DNA from: a virus | IMG/VR virus record: IMGVR_UViG_3300009515_000241 | Coordinates: 1 to 41,122 of that record | Strand: one strand, 5' to 3' | Length of the DNA: 41,122 nt | In this document: piece by piece, positions 25,401 through 33,159 of the stretch | Layout of the letters: the number at the start of each line of letters is the position of its first letter | How positions within the stretch are numbered: position 1 is the first letter of the stretch | Translations under genes and position numbers: made by a program | Notes under the pieces: generated by a model | Seen by the model: the letters and a program-made list of their open reading frames with translations, nothing else | Told to the model about the DNA's origin: nothing | Databases searched by the model: none

Positions 25401-25731
25401 TCTCGCCTCCGAGTTGCAGGCCTCGGTCCACAGACCCCCGTTCCCATGCCTCGACCGGGTCGCGGGCCAGGGTGAGGTCGCGGTCCGAGACCCAGCGGAG
25501 CTCCTCGGTCCGGCGGTTGCGGACCAGACGCCGAGGGTCGAGGACGCACCGCAGGACGACCTCGAGGTCGGCGACGTGGGGCCGGGGGTCCGAGCTCGGG
25601 AGCTCCTCCCGGGCCGCCCTGGCGTCCATGCGCTCCAGCGCCGCCCTCGCCGCGGAGGCCTCCCCCTCTGTCGTCGCGCCCTCGAGGAGGCGGACCACGG
25701 CGGCCCTACGCTCGGCGAACCCCCTACCCAT
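25390..25731 (-). CDS. Small protein, unknown
   Basis: 113 residues from ATG 25731, overlapping the previous gene by eight bases. Helical N-terminus (AERRAAVVRLLEGATTEGE) and a beta/Arg-rich centre (LEVVLRCVLDPRRLVRNRRT). No recognised family. Overlaps on both sides and G/C third positions support it. Confidence 0.5.
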   Translation of the reverse strand: MGRGFAERRAAVVRLLEGATTEGEASAARAALERMDARAAREELPSSDPRPHVADLEVVLRCVLDPRRLVRNRRTEELRWVSDRDLTLARDPVEAWERGSVDRGLQLGGENGA

Positions 25732-26233
25732 GGTCGACCCCGAAGGAGCTCGAGGCCCGCGCCCGCGGGTAGGCGTGATCCGGGTCCACCTCGAACCACC
25801 TCCGCCCGATGCCCTGGGCCGCCAGCCAGGCCTCGGCCGCGTCCATTGCGTCGAGGAGCGTCGCGGCCTCGTGGAGCTCTCCAGGGTGCGCCCCGTAGCC
25901 CCAGCTCCACCACTCCCATCCGCCGCCGACGCGCCGCCCCACGGAGACACCCCGCTCGTCGCCGCTCGGAAGGGTGCTCACCACGGCCTGGCCGTCGCCG
26001 TTCCGGGTCCACCGGATGACGGCCGGGCCCAGGGCCTCGCCCGCCTCGAGGGCGTCGGCGAGGCCGCTGTAGGCGGAACGGTAGGGCCCTCCGGAGCGCT
26101 CGGCCCAGCGTCGGGCCGTGGCGAGGTCCGGGGGTCCATGGGCCCCGAGCTCGGCGAGGAGCCTCCTCGTCGCCCTCCTGGCCCAGTGGTCGACCTCCTC
26201 CGTCCACCAGCTCTCCTCAGCGTCGCTTGCCAC
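25724..26233 (-). CDS. Hypothetical protein, Trp-rich C-terminal half
   Basis: 169 residues from ATG 26233 (MASDAEESWWTEEVDHW), starting 17 bases inside the upstream gene. Helical first half, then a beta-like segment with GAVIRW-type strands (PAVIRWTRNGDGQAVVSTLP, GGWEWWSWGYGAHPG) and a helix (ATLLDAMDAAEAWLAAQG). The latter half (strand, EAW helix, FEVDPDH) is reminiscent of small phage single-domain proteins of unknown role. No family recognised. Confidence 0.5.
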   Translation of the reverse strand: MASDAEESWWTEEVDHWARRATRRLLAELGAHGPPDLATARRWAERSGGPYRSAYSGLADALEAGEALGPAVIRWTRNGDGQAVVSTLPSGDERGVSVGRRVGGGWEWWSWGYGAHPGELHEAATLLDAMDAAEAWLAAQGIGRRWFEVDPDHAYPRARASSSFGVDHG

Positions 26234-26816
26234 GTGTCCTCCTCTGTGTTCCTACCGCGTTCCGCTCGGCCATCTCGACCGTGGCCCCCTCGAGCCACAC
26301 GAGGCTGACCAGCTCGGCCCCCCTCTTGAGGAGGTCGTCGACCTGGTCCAGGAGCTCGCCGAGCTCGGCGAGCCGCTTCCCCTGGCGCGTCGCCGCGTCG
26401 AGGCCCGGCCCGCTGCGCTTCCGCTTCGCGGCGTAGTCGGCGCGGAAGGCCTCGAGGACGGCCCTGATCAGGTTGTGGCGAAGGTCGGTATGCGTGTTGA
26501 GGGCGTCCAGGAGGCCGGGCCACTCCGCCACGACGCGGCGCCGCTTCCCTCGAGGCGAGCGCCGGGCGAGCTGGTCCGCGACCCTGCATCCGTCGCCCTC
26601 GGACGCGTGGCCGCGCTCCTCGACCTCGGCGAGGGTCCTGTGGCACCCGTCGCAGCGCCAGACCCCGACGTCGTCCTCCGTGAAACCATCCGAGCTCACG
26701 GGCTCCGAGCGCCATCCGCCGAGGTCCTCGGGACCGTTCGGCTTGACCCCGTCCGGGTCCTGGCCGTGCGCCATGGCGATCAGGTCCGAGCCGGCCATGA
26801 GCGGTCCGCCGCTCAC
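26217..26816 (-). CDS. Putative zinc-finger protein
   Basis: 199 residues from GTG 26816 (GTGA overlap); ATG 26798 is an alternative. A WRCDGCHRTL segment near residue 54, a His (RGHASEGDGC) and a further Cys can form a C-C-H/C-C zinc site at about 54-77. Then a basic region (RGKRRRVVAEW), helices, and a strongly basic C-terminus (RNAVGTQRRTRGKRR) suited to nucleic-acid binding. Probably cytoplasmic. Function unknown. Confidence 0.5.
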   Translation of the reverse strand: MSGGPLMAGSDLIAMAHGQDPDGVKPNGPEDLGGWRSEPVSSDGFTEDDVGVWRCDGCHRTLAEVEERGHASEGDGCRVADQLARRSPRGKRRRVVAEWPGLLDALNTHTDLRHNLIRAVLEAFRADYAAKRKRSGPGLDAATRQGKRLAELGELLDQVDDLLKRGAELVSLVWLEGATVEMAERNAVGTQRRTRGKRR

Positions 26817-27409
26817 TGCCGCTCCGAGCGCCCGGCGAGCCAGCCGAGCTGGACCTCCAAGGGCCAGCGCTTCGCTGCGCCGGCGTCCTCGAGGACATCC
26901 TGCAGGGTGGCCAGGGTGCGCCGGCTGTAGTCGAGCTCCGCGAGGGCCTCGGCGAGCTGGCTCTCCAGGTCGCGAGCCTGGGACTTGACGCCGGCGAGCT
27001 CGCCGCGGACGGCCTCGAGCTCACTCCGGAGCTTGTGAATGCTCGCGGCCTCGCCGAACCCGCTCCGCGGGTCGGGCCCCTTCCGGACCACGTCGCCGGG
27101 CTCGAGCTCGACGCCGAGCTCTCGCGCCGTCTCGACGAAGGCGCCCAGCGACTCGCGCGGCCCGAAGGGCGGAGCCTCGCCGAGGTCCTCGGCCTCGGCG
27201 GGCGCGACCCTCGGCGGGAAGTACTCCCGCGCGGCCGTGTTCCCCTCGGCCCGGAGCTCGCCGAGCTTGACGGCCCGCTGGAGCGCGCTCGACACGCTCG
27301 CCCGGGTCCGGTCGAGGTCCTTCGCGATCTCGCGCAACCGGACGCCCTCGGGATGCTCGAGGACGTAGGCCACGACCTGTTCGCGGACCTTCTGGCCTCG
27401 CGCGGTCAC
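26813..27409 (-). CDS. Winged-helix protein with C-terminal coiled coil
   Basis: 198 residues from GTG 27409 (GTGA overlap). Residues 5-65 form a winged helix-turn-helix: VREQVVAYVLEHPEGVRLRE, recognition helix in DRTRASVSSALQRAVKLGEL, and wing REYFPP, similar to MarR/IclR-type DNA-binding domains. A coiled coil follows at about 125-180 (LRSELEAVRGELAGVKSQ). May regulate phage transcription or bind the replication origin. Embedded among replication-like genes. Confidence 0.65.
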   Translation of the reverse strand: MTARGQKVREQVVAYVLEHPEGVRLREIAKDLDRTRASVSSALQRAVKLGELRAEGNTAAREYFPPRVAPAEAEDLGEAPPFGPRESLGAFVETARELGVELEPGDVVRKGPDPRSGFGEAASIHKLRSELEAVRGELAGVKSQARDLESQLAEALAELDYSRRTLATLQDVLEDAGAAKRWPLEVQLGWLAGRSERQ

Positions 27410-27831
27410 GAGTCGGCCCCGCTGGGCGCCACGTGGGGCGCCGCGCCCCGGATCGCGGTGCTCACTACCTGGGCGATCTCGATCACTCCCTCGGCGAGCT
27501 CGCGATCCGGGCAGAACTCGACGCCGCGGACCAGGACGCCGCCGTTCGGCCCGCGATCGCCGAGGGCCACAACCGCGCCGGCCTTCGCGAGCTCGGCGCG
27601 GAGCTGGAACCACGTCTCGGGGTGGAGCCCGCAGCGGTAGCCCGGGAGGTCCGGAAGCGGCGGGACCACAATGGCGATCGCCTTGATCCCGGCCAGCACG
27701 TCCTCCCAGAGGGCGGGCCGGCCGAGCGTGACCACGACGCCGGCCTCGACGGTGATCCGCTGCATCGCGGGGCCCACGCTGCGCAGCGCCGCGCGTGCCG
27801 CCGCCTCCTCGGCCTGGCGCTCGGCGCTCAT
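27406..27831 (-). CDS. Hypothetical protein
   Basis: 141 residues from ATG 27831 (ATGA overlap). Alternating strands and helices (GVVVTLGRPALWEDVLAGIKA, AIVVPPLPDLPGY, GAVVALGDRGPNGGVLV). The middle looks like a small alpha/beta domain. No catalytic motif or family recognised. Coupled on both sides in the replication-like block. Confidence 0.5.
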   Translation of the reverse strand: MSAERQAEEAAARAALRSVGPAMQRITVEAGVVVTLGRPALWEDVLAGIKAIAIVVPPLPDLPGYRCGLHPETWFQLRAELAKAGAVVALGDRGPNGGVLVRGVEFCPDRELAEGVIEIAQVVSTAIRGAAPHVAPSGADS

Positions 27832-28484
27832 GGGAGGACCTCGGCGAGCGGGCGGAAGCCGCCGCGCCTCGGAGGCCCGTCCTCGAGCTCCAGGAGGAGG
27901 AGGCCGCCCCCCTCGATCCGCTTCGCCACGGCCGTGTCCCGCTCGCCGTGGAACCGCTCGCGCGTCCCGCGGTAGGCGCTCCGGAAGGCGGCCCGGTTCG
28001 CGCCGAGCTGGGCCTGGGTCATGTCGCAGAGGCCGCGCCATCCGCCGCACGAGCCGATCCCGTCGTGCAGCGCCTGGTCGCGGTCGAGGTCCTCGGCGTC
28101 GAGCGCCCAGGCCTCGCGCTGGTGTTCGCGCTTCGCCTCGAGGCGGGTCGCCGGCGTCGGGGGGTTGCCCCGCCCGTAGCGCCGGACGAGCTCGAGGACC
28201 TCGCCGAAGCTGGCGTCGGAGTCGTCCAGGAGCCTCCGGCCCGGGACCAGGTCGAGGAGGACGCCCGGCGGCGGGAACCATCGGCAGTCCGGCCCGCGGA
28301 GGTAGCGGACCACGGCGGCGAGGAGCTCGGCGGCCTCGAGGTCGCCCAGGATGCCGACCCAGACCCGGATCGCGAGGTCGAGGCCCTCGTCGGTCGCGTG
28401 GCTCGCCGGCGGCTTCGAGCCGGCGGCCTCGAGGGCGGCGAAGGCGAGGGAGACGGCGTGGTCGTCCACGCGGCGGCGGCTCAC
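27828..28484 (-). CDS. Possible helicase-loader-like protein
   Basis: 218 residues from GTG 28484 (GTGA overlap). Helical N-terminus with VWVGILGDLEAAELLAAVVR and RWFPPPGVLLDLV, a pattern (helix, aromatic, then F/W-P-P start of a second helix) seen in small phage helicase loader/inhibitor domains. The C-terminal half is Arg-rich with AFRSAYRGTRERF. No Walker motif, so not DnaC-like ATPase. Follows a winged-helix replication-type gene. The role is inference from shape and position. Confidence 0.35.
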   Translation of the reverse strand: MSRRRVDDHAVSLAFAALEAAGSKPPASHATDEGLDLAIRVWVGILGDLEAAELLAAVVRYLRGPDCRWFPPPGVLLDLVPGRRLLDDSDASFGEVLELVRRYGRGNPPTPATRLEAKREHQREAWALDAEDLDRDQALHDGIGSCGGWRGLCDMTQAQLGANRAAFRSAYRGTRERFHGERDTAVAKRIEGGGLLLLELEDGPPRRGGFRPLAEVLP

Positions 28485-29125
28485 GGGACCAGCTCGGTCT
28501 GGCCGGTTGCCTGGCGCTGGCGCTCGGCCTGGGCGCGCTCGGCGCGGGCCTTCTTGGCGGCGCGGGCCTTCGCCCGGCGTGTGTCGCCGGCCTTCGCCTT
28601 CGCCGCCTCGTCGACCAGGTCGGTCTGGTCGGTGGAGGTCGTCTTCTCGAACGCCACGACGCACGCGCCGCGGTCCAGGGAGACGATCCCAGGGGCGAGC
28701 ATGGAGGTCCCGATCAGGCGGAGGTGGACCACGACGGCGCCCGACCCCTTCGAGGCCCGGATCGTGAAGCGCTCGACCACGGCGTCCATGGCCTCGACGT
28801 GCTGCTCGGTCTCGGCGGCGGCTCCGGAGGTCGGCACCACGAGGCTCCACAGGCTCGCCTTGCCCTCGGCGAGGCTGTGGATCTTCAGGTCGACCGCGCG
28901 GCCGGTGCCCTTGACCGCGGCCTCGACCCAGCCCACGACGGGGCCCAGGAGGGAGGCCGGGAGCTCCGGGACGGCCTCGCGGCCTTCCTCGGCCTGGCCG
29001 AACGTCCACCGGAGCGCGAGCGTGTAGGCCACGCGGCTGTCCTTCTGGCGGCGCGTGCGCACGCTCGCCACGGTCGGCGGGAGGTCGGTCGTCGTCTCGG
29101 CGGAGCTCGTGAAGTCTGGGATCAT
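28481..29125 (-). CDS. Hypothetical protein with Lys/Arg-Ala tail
   Basis: 214 residues from ATG 29125 (ATGA overlap) with an AGGAGA site. Beta-rich core (RVAYTLALRWTFG, ASLWSLVVPTSG, GAVVVHLRLIGTSM, ACVVAFEKTT), then a highly basic Ala/Arg/Lys helix at about 175-205 (TRRAKARAAKKARAERAQ). The tail could bind DNA or RNA. No family recognised. Confidence 0.5.
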   Translation of the reverse strand: MIPDFTSSAETTTDLPPTVASVRTRRQKDSRVAYTLALRWTFGQAEEGREAVPELPASLLGPVVGWVEAAVKGTGRAVDLKIHSLAEGKASLWSLVVPTSGAAAETEQHVEAMDAVVERFTIRASKGSGAVVVHLRLIGTSMLAPGIVSLDRGACVVAFEKTTSTDQTDLVDEAAKAKAGDTRRAKARAAKKARAERAQAERQRQATGQTELVP

Positions 29126-29724
29126 GGGTCCTCTCCTGGGTTGTCGGTGTCGGTGTCGGTGTCGGGGGGGACGTAGACGCCGCCCCCCCATCCGTCCCCA
29201 TCGGCCCGGGTGTCCGGGGCGTTGAGCGGGTCGGCCACGCGTCGGGGGTCCTCCTGGGCGAGGTGGATCACGACGCGCGAGGGGTCGAGGCGGCGGAGCT
29301 CGCCGAACTCGTCCAGCCAGGCGACGGAGGCGCCGAGGGCGAGCCGGTCGCGGGCGAGCTCCTCGTGGACCGAGGCCGGCGGACCGTGCGGAGCCGTCTC
29401 GTAGCCGCCGGCGCGGTCGATCTGGACCTGGGCGGAGTGCAGTCCGACCAGGAGGACCTCGAGGAGGTCGACCGCGCGCCCGAGGAGCGACCAGACCGCG
29501 CCGAGGCTCACGGCGTGCTGGGCCCTCGGCGCCCAGCGGTCGAAGGCCTCACGGAGCCGACGGCGCTCGTCCAGCACGAGCTCGCGATCCGTCGCCTCCG
29601 GGAGCTCGCCGGAGCGCCGAGCTCGGAGCCGGTACAGGGCCCGTCCGGCCTCGCCGCGGGTCAACGTGGCCTCCGCAGCGTGAGGCGGCGGGACCACCGG
29701 GGCATGGCCCATGCCCACTGCCAT
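29122..29724 (-). CDS. Hypothetical protein with Asp-Thr repeat tail
   Basis: 200 residues from ATG 29724, starting inside the methyltransferase gene; later starts such as ATG 29712 are possible. Helical and Arg-rich N-terminus (RGEAGRALYRLRARRSGEL), a hydrophobic helix (GAVWSLLGRAVDLLEVLLVG) and a C-terminal tail PPDTDTDTDNPGEDP built on a 6-bp microsatellite (29143-29166). Asp/Thr repeats of this kind are common linkers in exported proteins of Myxococcota. Function unknown. Confidence 0.5.
   Translation of the reverse strand: MAVGMGHAPVVPPPHAAEATLTRGEAGRALYRLRARRSGELPEATDRELVLDERRRLREAFDRWAPRAQHAVSLGAVWSLLGRAVDLLEVLLVGLHSAQVQIDRAGGYETAPHGPPASVHEELARDRLALGASVAWLDEFGELRRLDPSRVVIHLAQEDPRRVADPLNAPDTRADGDGWGGGVYVPPDTDTDTDNPGEDP
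29143..29166. repeat. 6-bp microsatellite (gtcggt x4)
   Basis: About four tandem copies of gtcggt, encoding the Asp-Thr tail of the gene above on the minus strand. Copy number can change without a frameshift. Confidence 0.7.
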
Positions 29725-30335
29725 CCTACGGCCGGTGCGGCGGCGCACATGAGCCGCGCGTGAGTGACCGGGAGGGCGTCGTCGTCCTCGTCCGGATCGC
29801 TCCAGAGGTCGTGCCACGCGATGTCCCAACGGTCGCCCTGGTCGGCTCGCTCTCCGACCCAGGCGAGCGCGTCGTCGCAGTGAACCCGGATCCGCGGGTC
29901 GTCCGGTAGATGCGGCTCCACGAGCTCCAGGACACGCTCGGACCGCTCCACAACGTCGACGTGGGTCACACCTGGTCGCGTGAGGACGCCGCGGAGGACG
30001 CACCCCAAGCCCAGGCCGGTGATCAGGACGCGCCCGGTCGCACGGTGGACGGCCTCGAGGTGCTTCTGAAGCTCGGGGAGGTCGTCCGACATGACCGTGA
30101 CGCGCCCGAAGCCGTCCGGGCCGCCGTGCCGGAGGAACGTCCAGGGCGAGCGGCCGGAGCCGAGCCACCCATGGACGCCGAGGTCCTCGACCCCGTAGCG
30201 CTCGACCCACCAAGGGCCGGATTGACCCTCCGGGATCTCCTCCGCCCGCATCGCCTCGAGGGCGACCTGGACCCAGGGCTCGGGCTTCCGCGCGACCGGC
30301 GGGCCGGGCGGCCTGTAGGTGTCGAAGCTGATCAC
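29661..30335 (-). CDS. Class I SAM-dependent methyltransferase-like protein
   Basis: 224 residues from GTG 30335 (GTGA overlap, AGGAGG site). Residues about 100-185 have the Rossmann methyltransferase pattern: GRVLITGLGLG (motif I, GLGLG at 107-111), HVDVVERSERVLELV with acidic E130, IRVHCDDALAWV, and a final strand WDIAWHDLWSD. Similar to the spermidine-synthase-like methyltransferases. No DNA-methylase motif IV (NPPY/DPPY), so the substrate may be a small molecule, protein or RNA. Confidence 0.65.
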   Translation of the reverse strand: MISFDTYRPPGPPVARKPEPWVQVALEAMRAEEIPEGQSGPWWVERYGVEDLGVHGWLGSGRSPWTFLRHGGPDGFGRVTVMSDDLPELQKHLEAVHRATGRVLITGLGLGCVLRGVLTRPGVTHVDVVERSERVLELVEPHLPDDPRIRVHCDDALAWVGERADQGDRWDIAWHDLWSDPDEDDDALPVTHARLMCAAAPAVGWQWAWAMPRWSRRLTLRRPR

Positions 30336-31339
30336 GGGTCCTCCTCGTCGTCGTTGTCGCGGACGCGGCGCGCGAGCCGCCGGGCGTAGCGGCTCCCGCC
30401 GCCGGTGGAGCGGGGCCGGTTCCCGCCGAGGAGCTGGCCCTCCTTCGGACGGCCCGCGGCGTCCCACTTCCGCGCGAGCTCGAGCCGGCGCTCCCAGGTC
30501 GCCCCCTCCGAGCCGGGCTTGGGTGCGAGCCGACACACGGCGCCGGGCTCCCGGCTCGTGTCCGCCTTCCAGGAGCTTCCGTCCTGGCGGATCCCGCGGA
30601 CGTCGTTCCGGAACACGTGGTCCGGGGCCTCCTGGCACGCCGCGGCGAGGAGCTCGACCAGGGCGACGAGCTCCGGGAGCGTCGCGGCGGCGCCCACCTC
30701 GAGGGCCTCCCGCCACAGGCGGAGGACCGGCCTCGAGGCGGACTCGCTCGGGACCTTCGAGGTCCCCCGGATGGCCTCGAGCGCCTGGCCCAGGCCGCCG
30801 AGGACCTCGAGGGCCCGGACGCCGTCCGCCTTGAGCCGGCGACCGTCCGCCTTGAGCCAGGCTCGGACCCACTTCGGAACGGCCTCCGCTCCGGGGTCCT
30901 TCCCGCGCGCGTACTCAGACCCTGTGGGAGTGTGTGTCTGTGTAGTAGACGTCCGGGTGACATCCGGGTGAGAAGCGGGTGCGGAGCGGGTGGGTTTCGG
31001 CCGCTTCTCCGCCTTCGAGCGTGCCGGAGCGGGTGACGGGCGGGTGACCTCCGGGTGAGTCGCGGGTGAGTGCGCTGGGCGCTCGCCGGAGTGTCGAGGG
31101 TCCTCCCACGCTTCCGGGTCGGCGAGGAGCTTCCGGACGTCGTTCTCCTTCCAGCTCCACCGACGGGCGAGCCGGCGCCGCCCAGGGAACTCCACGGCGC
31201 CGCTCCGGGCGTAGTCGGCCCACCAGCGCAGGTCGATCTTCGCCGCGGCCTCCGGCCAGGGGTCGCCCTGGGCCTCGAGCTCGTCGGCGAGGTCGCCCCA
31301 CCAGCGGCACACGACAGGGAAGAACCCGGAGGAGCTCAC
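30332..31339 (-). CDS. Replication initiator-like winged-helix protein
   Basis: 335 residues from GTG 31339 (GTGA overlap). N-terminal winged helix-turn-helix at about 35-78 (WWADYARSGAVEFPGRRRLA, RWSWKENDVRKLLAD), a Pro/Arg/Thr-rich linker at about 80-140 with repeated H-P-E/D-V-T-R, then a helical domain (LGGLGQALEAIRGTSK, ATLPELVALVELLAAACQ) and a basic C-terminus. Layout resembles phage replisome organisers, which bind the origin and recruit the helicase. No helicase or primase motif. Function by analogy. Confidence 0.5.
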   Translation of the reverse strand: MSSSGFFPVVCRWWGDLADELEAQGDPWPEAAAKIDLRWWADYARSGAVEFPGRRRLARRWSWKENDVRKLLADPEAWEDPRHSGERPAHSPATHPEVTRPSPAPARSKAEKRPKPTRSAPASHPDVTRTSTTQTHTPTGSEYARGKDPGAEAVPKWVRAWLKADGRRLKADGVRALEVLGGLGQALEAIRGTSKVPSESASRPVLRLWREALEVGAAATLPELVALVELLAAACQEAPDHVFRNDVRGIRQDGSSWKADTSREPGAVCRLAPKPGSEGATWERRLELARKWDAAGRPKEGQLLGGNRPRSTGGGSRYARRLARRVRDNDDEEDP

Positions 31340-31614
31340 GAGCGGTCCTCCTCTGCGACAAGCCAGGCGCCGAGGTGGGAGGCCTCCCCCGGGTACCGCT
31401 CCGGCCACCCGTGCCACAGGTGGTAGAGCCGGATCTGGTGGTAGGCGACAAGGTCCTCCAGGACTGGACGGAAGCCGGCGCCGAGCTCCAGGAGCTCGAG
31501 CTGGGCGCGCAGAGCTGGCACGACCAGGAGCCTGGGCTCGTCGCCGCCGTAGAGCGCGCGGCGGTAGAGGCGCCGGATGCGGTCCTCGAGCTGGTAGCGG
31601 CGCCGGGCGCTCAA
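31336..31614 (-). CDS. Small hypothetical protein
   Basis: 92 residues from TTG 31614, the only start available before the RusA-like stop and overlapping it as TTGA. Basic N-terminus (SARRRYQLEDRIRRLYRR), then LVVPALRAQLELLELG and a Trp/His-rich segment (YHLWHGWPERYPGEASHL). No family recognised. The TTG start is unusual but the four-base overlap supports it. Confidence 0.5.
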   Translation of the reverse strand: MSARRRYQLEDRIRRLYRRALYGGDEPRLLVVPALRAQLELLELGAGFRPVLEDLVAYHQIRLYHLWHGWPERYPGEASHLGAWLVAEEDRS

Positions 31615-32168
31615 CGGGCGCCCCCTCGCGGCAGGTAGGGCGGGAGCGGCGGCGCCCGCCAGACCCAGAGGTCGATCGACGCCGGCGCGCCCTCGGCCGC
31701 GTAGAGCGTGAGCGATCGGCCGTCCACGATGATCGCGTCATCGGTCCAGGCGATCCCGTTGAGGGCGTCGCAGTCGAGCTTCGCGCAGTTGTCGAAGTCG
31801 GGGCGACACGGGCGCCACTGCTCGAGGTCCGGGCTCGCGTTGTGGACCGGGACGGCCTTCTTGTCCTGGGGCCGCTTCCACCGGTGGACGATCAGGACGC
31901 ACAGGCACCCGGTCAGCGGGCCGTCTGGGAGCTGGCGCGGGACCAGGAGGCGGGCGGCCTCGTGGATGCTGTTCTCGACCTGGACCGGCGGCGAGGACTT
32001 GACCTGGTACGTCATGAGCGGCCCCGTCCCGAGGTTGCAGGTCGGGCACCGCTTGCCGGTCCGCCGGCTGTTCGGGTCCGCCTTGCCTCGAGGCTGGAGC
32101 TCGAAGCGGAGCGAGAGGAGCGGATCGTCCGGGACGGCCGCCGGAGCGAACAGGGGGATCTGGCTCAC
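31611..32168 (-). CDS. RusA-family Holliday junction resolvase, extra CxxC
   Basis: 185 residues from GTG 32168 (GTGA overlap). The RusA core is clear: RPDFDNCAKLDCDALNGIAW with D124, D126, K130, followed by TDDAIIV (D143, D144), the acidic metal-binding residues of these endonucleases. It resolves four-way DNA junctions during recombination and packaging. Unusually, the N-terminal half carries RTGKRCPTCNLGTG, a CxxC not found in standard RusA (about 120 residues), so the protein is longer by an N-terminal insert. Confidence 0.8.
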   Translation of the reverse strand: MSQIPLFAPAAVPDDPLLSLRFELQPRGKADPNSRRTGKRCPTCNLGTGPLMTYQVKSSPPVQVENSIHEAARLLVPRQLPDGPLTGCLCVLIVHRWKRPQDKKAVPVHNASPDLEQWRPCRPDFDNCAKLDCDALNGIAWTDDAIIVDGRSLTLYAAEGAPASIDLWVWRAPPLPPYLPRGGAR

Positions 32169-32395
32169 GGAGAGGTCCGCTCGGCCTCGCGCTGGGTCCG
32201 GAGGGCCTCGAGCTCGCGGGTCGAGATCCCGCAGAAGCGGGCGACCGCGCCGGCGGTGTGCACTGGCGGGAAGGACTCGCCGGCCTCGTAGCGCTGGAAC
32301 ATGCGCCGAGAGACGCCGCAGCGGCGCGCTGCATCGGCCTGCTTCAGGCCGGCCTCAGAGCGGGCGGCGCGGAGGAGCTGGGGCAGGTTGGGCAT
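32165..32395 (-). CDS. XRE/Cro-type helix-turn-helix regulator
   Basis: 76 residues from ATG 32395, with AGGAGG six bases upstream; a longer in-frame start at 32503 is unlikely as it reads through the intergenic region. HTH: LKQADAARRCGVSRRMFQRY at about 17-36, followed by EAGESFPPVHTAGAVARF. It is the first gene of the leftward arm, facing the rightward arm, so it likely binds the GGCGCC and GCGCATGCGC sites between them and controls its own and the opposite operon. Confidence 0.85.
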   Translation of the reverse strand: MPNLPQLLRAARSEAGLKQADAARRCGVSRRMFQRYEAGESFPPVHTAGAVARFCGISTRELEALRTQREAERTSP

Positions 32396-32501
32396 GGTGA
32401 CCTCCTGGCCCGGGAGCGTAGCGCATGCGCCGGAACGGCGCCAGGCGGCGCCACTCTTGCGCCATCTCGGCGCCGACGCTAGGCTCTCGGCCGGAGGCTC
32501 C
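32396..32501. promoter_or_regulatory. Divergent control region with GGCGCC sites and promoter
   Basis: 106 bases between the two arms. Contains the perfect palindrome gcgcatgcgc (32421-32430) and ggcgcc at 32437-32442, 32447-32452 and 32469-32474. A rightward promoter candidate is TTGCGC (32457-32462), 17-base spacer, TAGGCT (32480-32485), with the third ggcgcc in its spacer. Probable operators of the XRE regulator. Short GC words in GC-rich DNA limit confidence. Confidence 0.4.
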
Positions 32502-32603
32502 ATGCTCTACGCCGTCGCAGTCCTCGCCCTCTGGGCCGTGTTGATCCGGGCCGTGTGTCGCGCCGGTGGCGACCGGGCCCGCGGCCTTTGGTGGTCCCGA
32601 TGA
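32502..32603 (+). CDS. 33-residue membrane protein
   Basis: From ATG 32502 with GGAGG just upstream. The sequence MLYAVAVLALWAVLIRAVCR is one transmembrane helix followed by a basic, Trp-containing tail. Its stop overlaps the next ATG as ATGA. First gene of the rightward operon. Membrane-acting phage peptide, e.g. host-takeover or exclusion; function unknown. Confidence 0.5.
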   Translation: MLYAVAVLALWAVLIRAVCRAGGDRARGLWWSR

Positions 32604-32917
32604 GCGACCAGCTCGCCCTTTACGGGGCCGTGTGGGAGCGCTGGCCCGCCGGCCTCGTGAAGCTCGACGGCCGGATCCGCCCGTGCTGGATGGACCCCGA
32701 CCCGGCGAACCGGATCCGCGTGTCCGAGGCCCAGGCCAGGAGGATCCGCCGGCTCACGGGACAGACGAAGGGCCAGGCGCCCGCGGGTGACTGGATCTCC
32801 GTCGTCGTGGACGGCGGCCTCGGCTGGCGCGTGGTCCCGGTGGCCGCGCTGCGCCACTACGACGGGCCGCGCGTCCGCCCCCCTGTGGTCGACAAGCCGA
32901 AGCGGAGGCGGGAGTGA
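32600..32917 (+). CDS. Small hypothetical protein
   Basis: 105 residues from ATG 32600. Acidic-polar start (MSDQLALYGAVWERWPAGLV), then RRLTGQTKGQAPAGDW and strand-like ISVVVDGGLGWRVVPVAALR, ending in a basic tail. Pattern of a small DNA-binding or inhibitor protein; not recognised. Coupled by ATGA and GTGA overlaps. Confidence 0.5.
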   Translation: MSDQLALYGAVWERWPAGLVKLDGRIRPCWMDPDPANRIRVSEAQARRIRRLTGQTKGQAPAGDWISVVVDGGLGWRVVPVAALRHYDGPRVRPPVVDKPKRRRE

Positions 32918-33159
32918 TCGAGCTCCAGGACGACCAGGTCCGCGAGCTCCGCGCCCTCGCAGCGCGGCTTCTGGCCCTGCTCCCGAACCCCGACGCCCCG
33001 GTGCACGCCAGGACCTACGAAGGAGACCGCGTCCTATGTGGTCGCACCGGGCCGGCGGTCCGGGTCACAGACTCCGCCCCGGCCGTCGACTGCAAGGCGT
33101 GCCGGGCGAGTAGCGATTGGGAGGCCTGGGCCTGGCGGCGCTTCCGGGACATGGAATGA
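32914..33159 (+). CDS. Small zinc-finger-like protein
   Basis: 81 residues from GTG 32914 (GTGA overlap). H-x-R-T-Y...LCGR and, 22 residues on, DCKACRAS fit the H...C...C-x2-C short zinc-finger protein found widely in phages. The N-terminus is a helix (LQDDQVRELRALAARLLALL). Likely binds nucleic acid or a host protein. Confidence 0.55.
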   Translation: MIELQDDQVRELRALAARLLALLPNPDAPVHARTYEGDRVLCGRTGPAVRVTDSAPAVDCKACRASSDWEAWAWRRFRDME

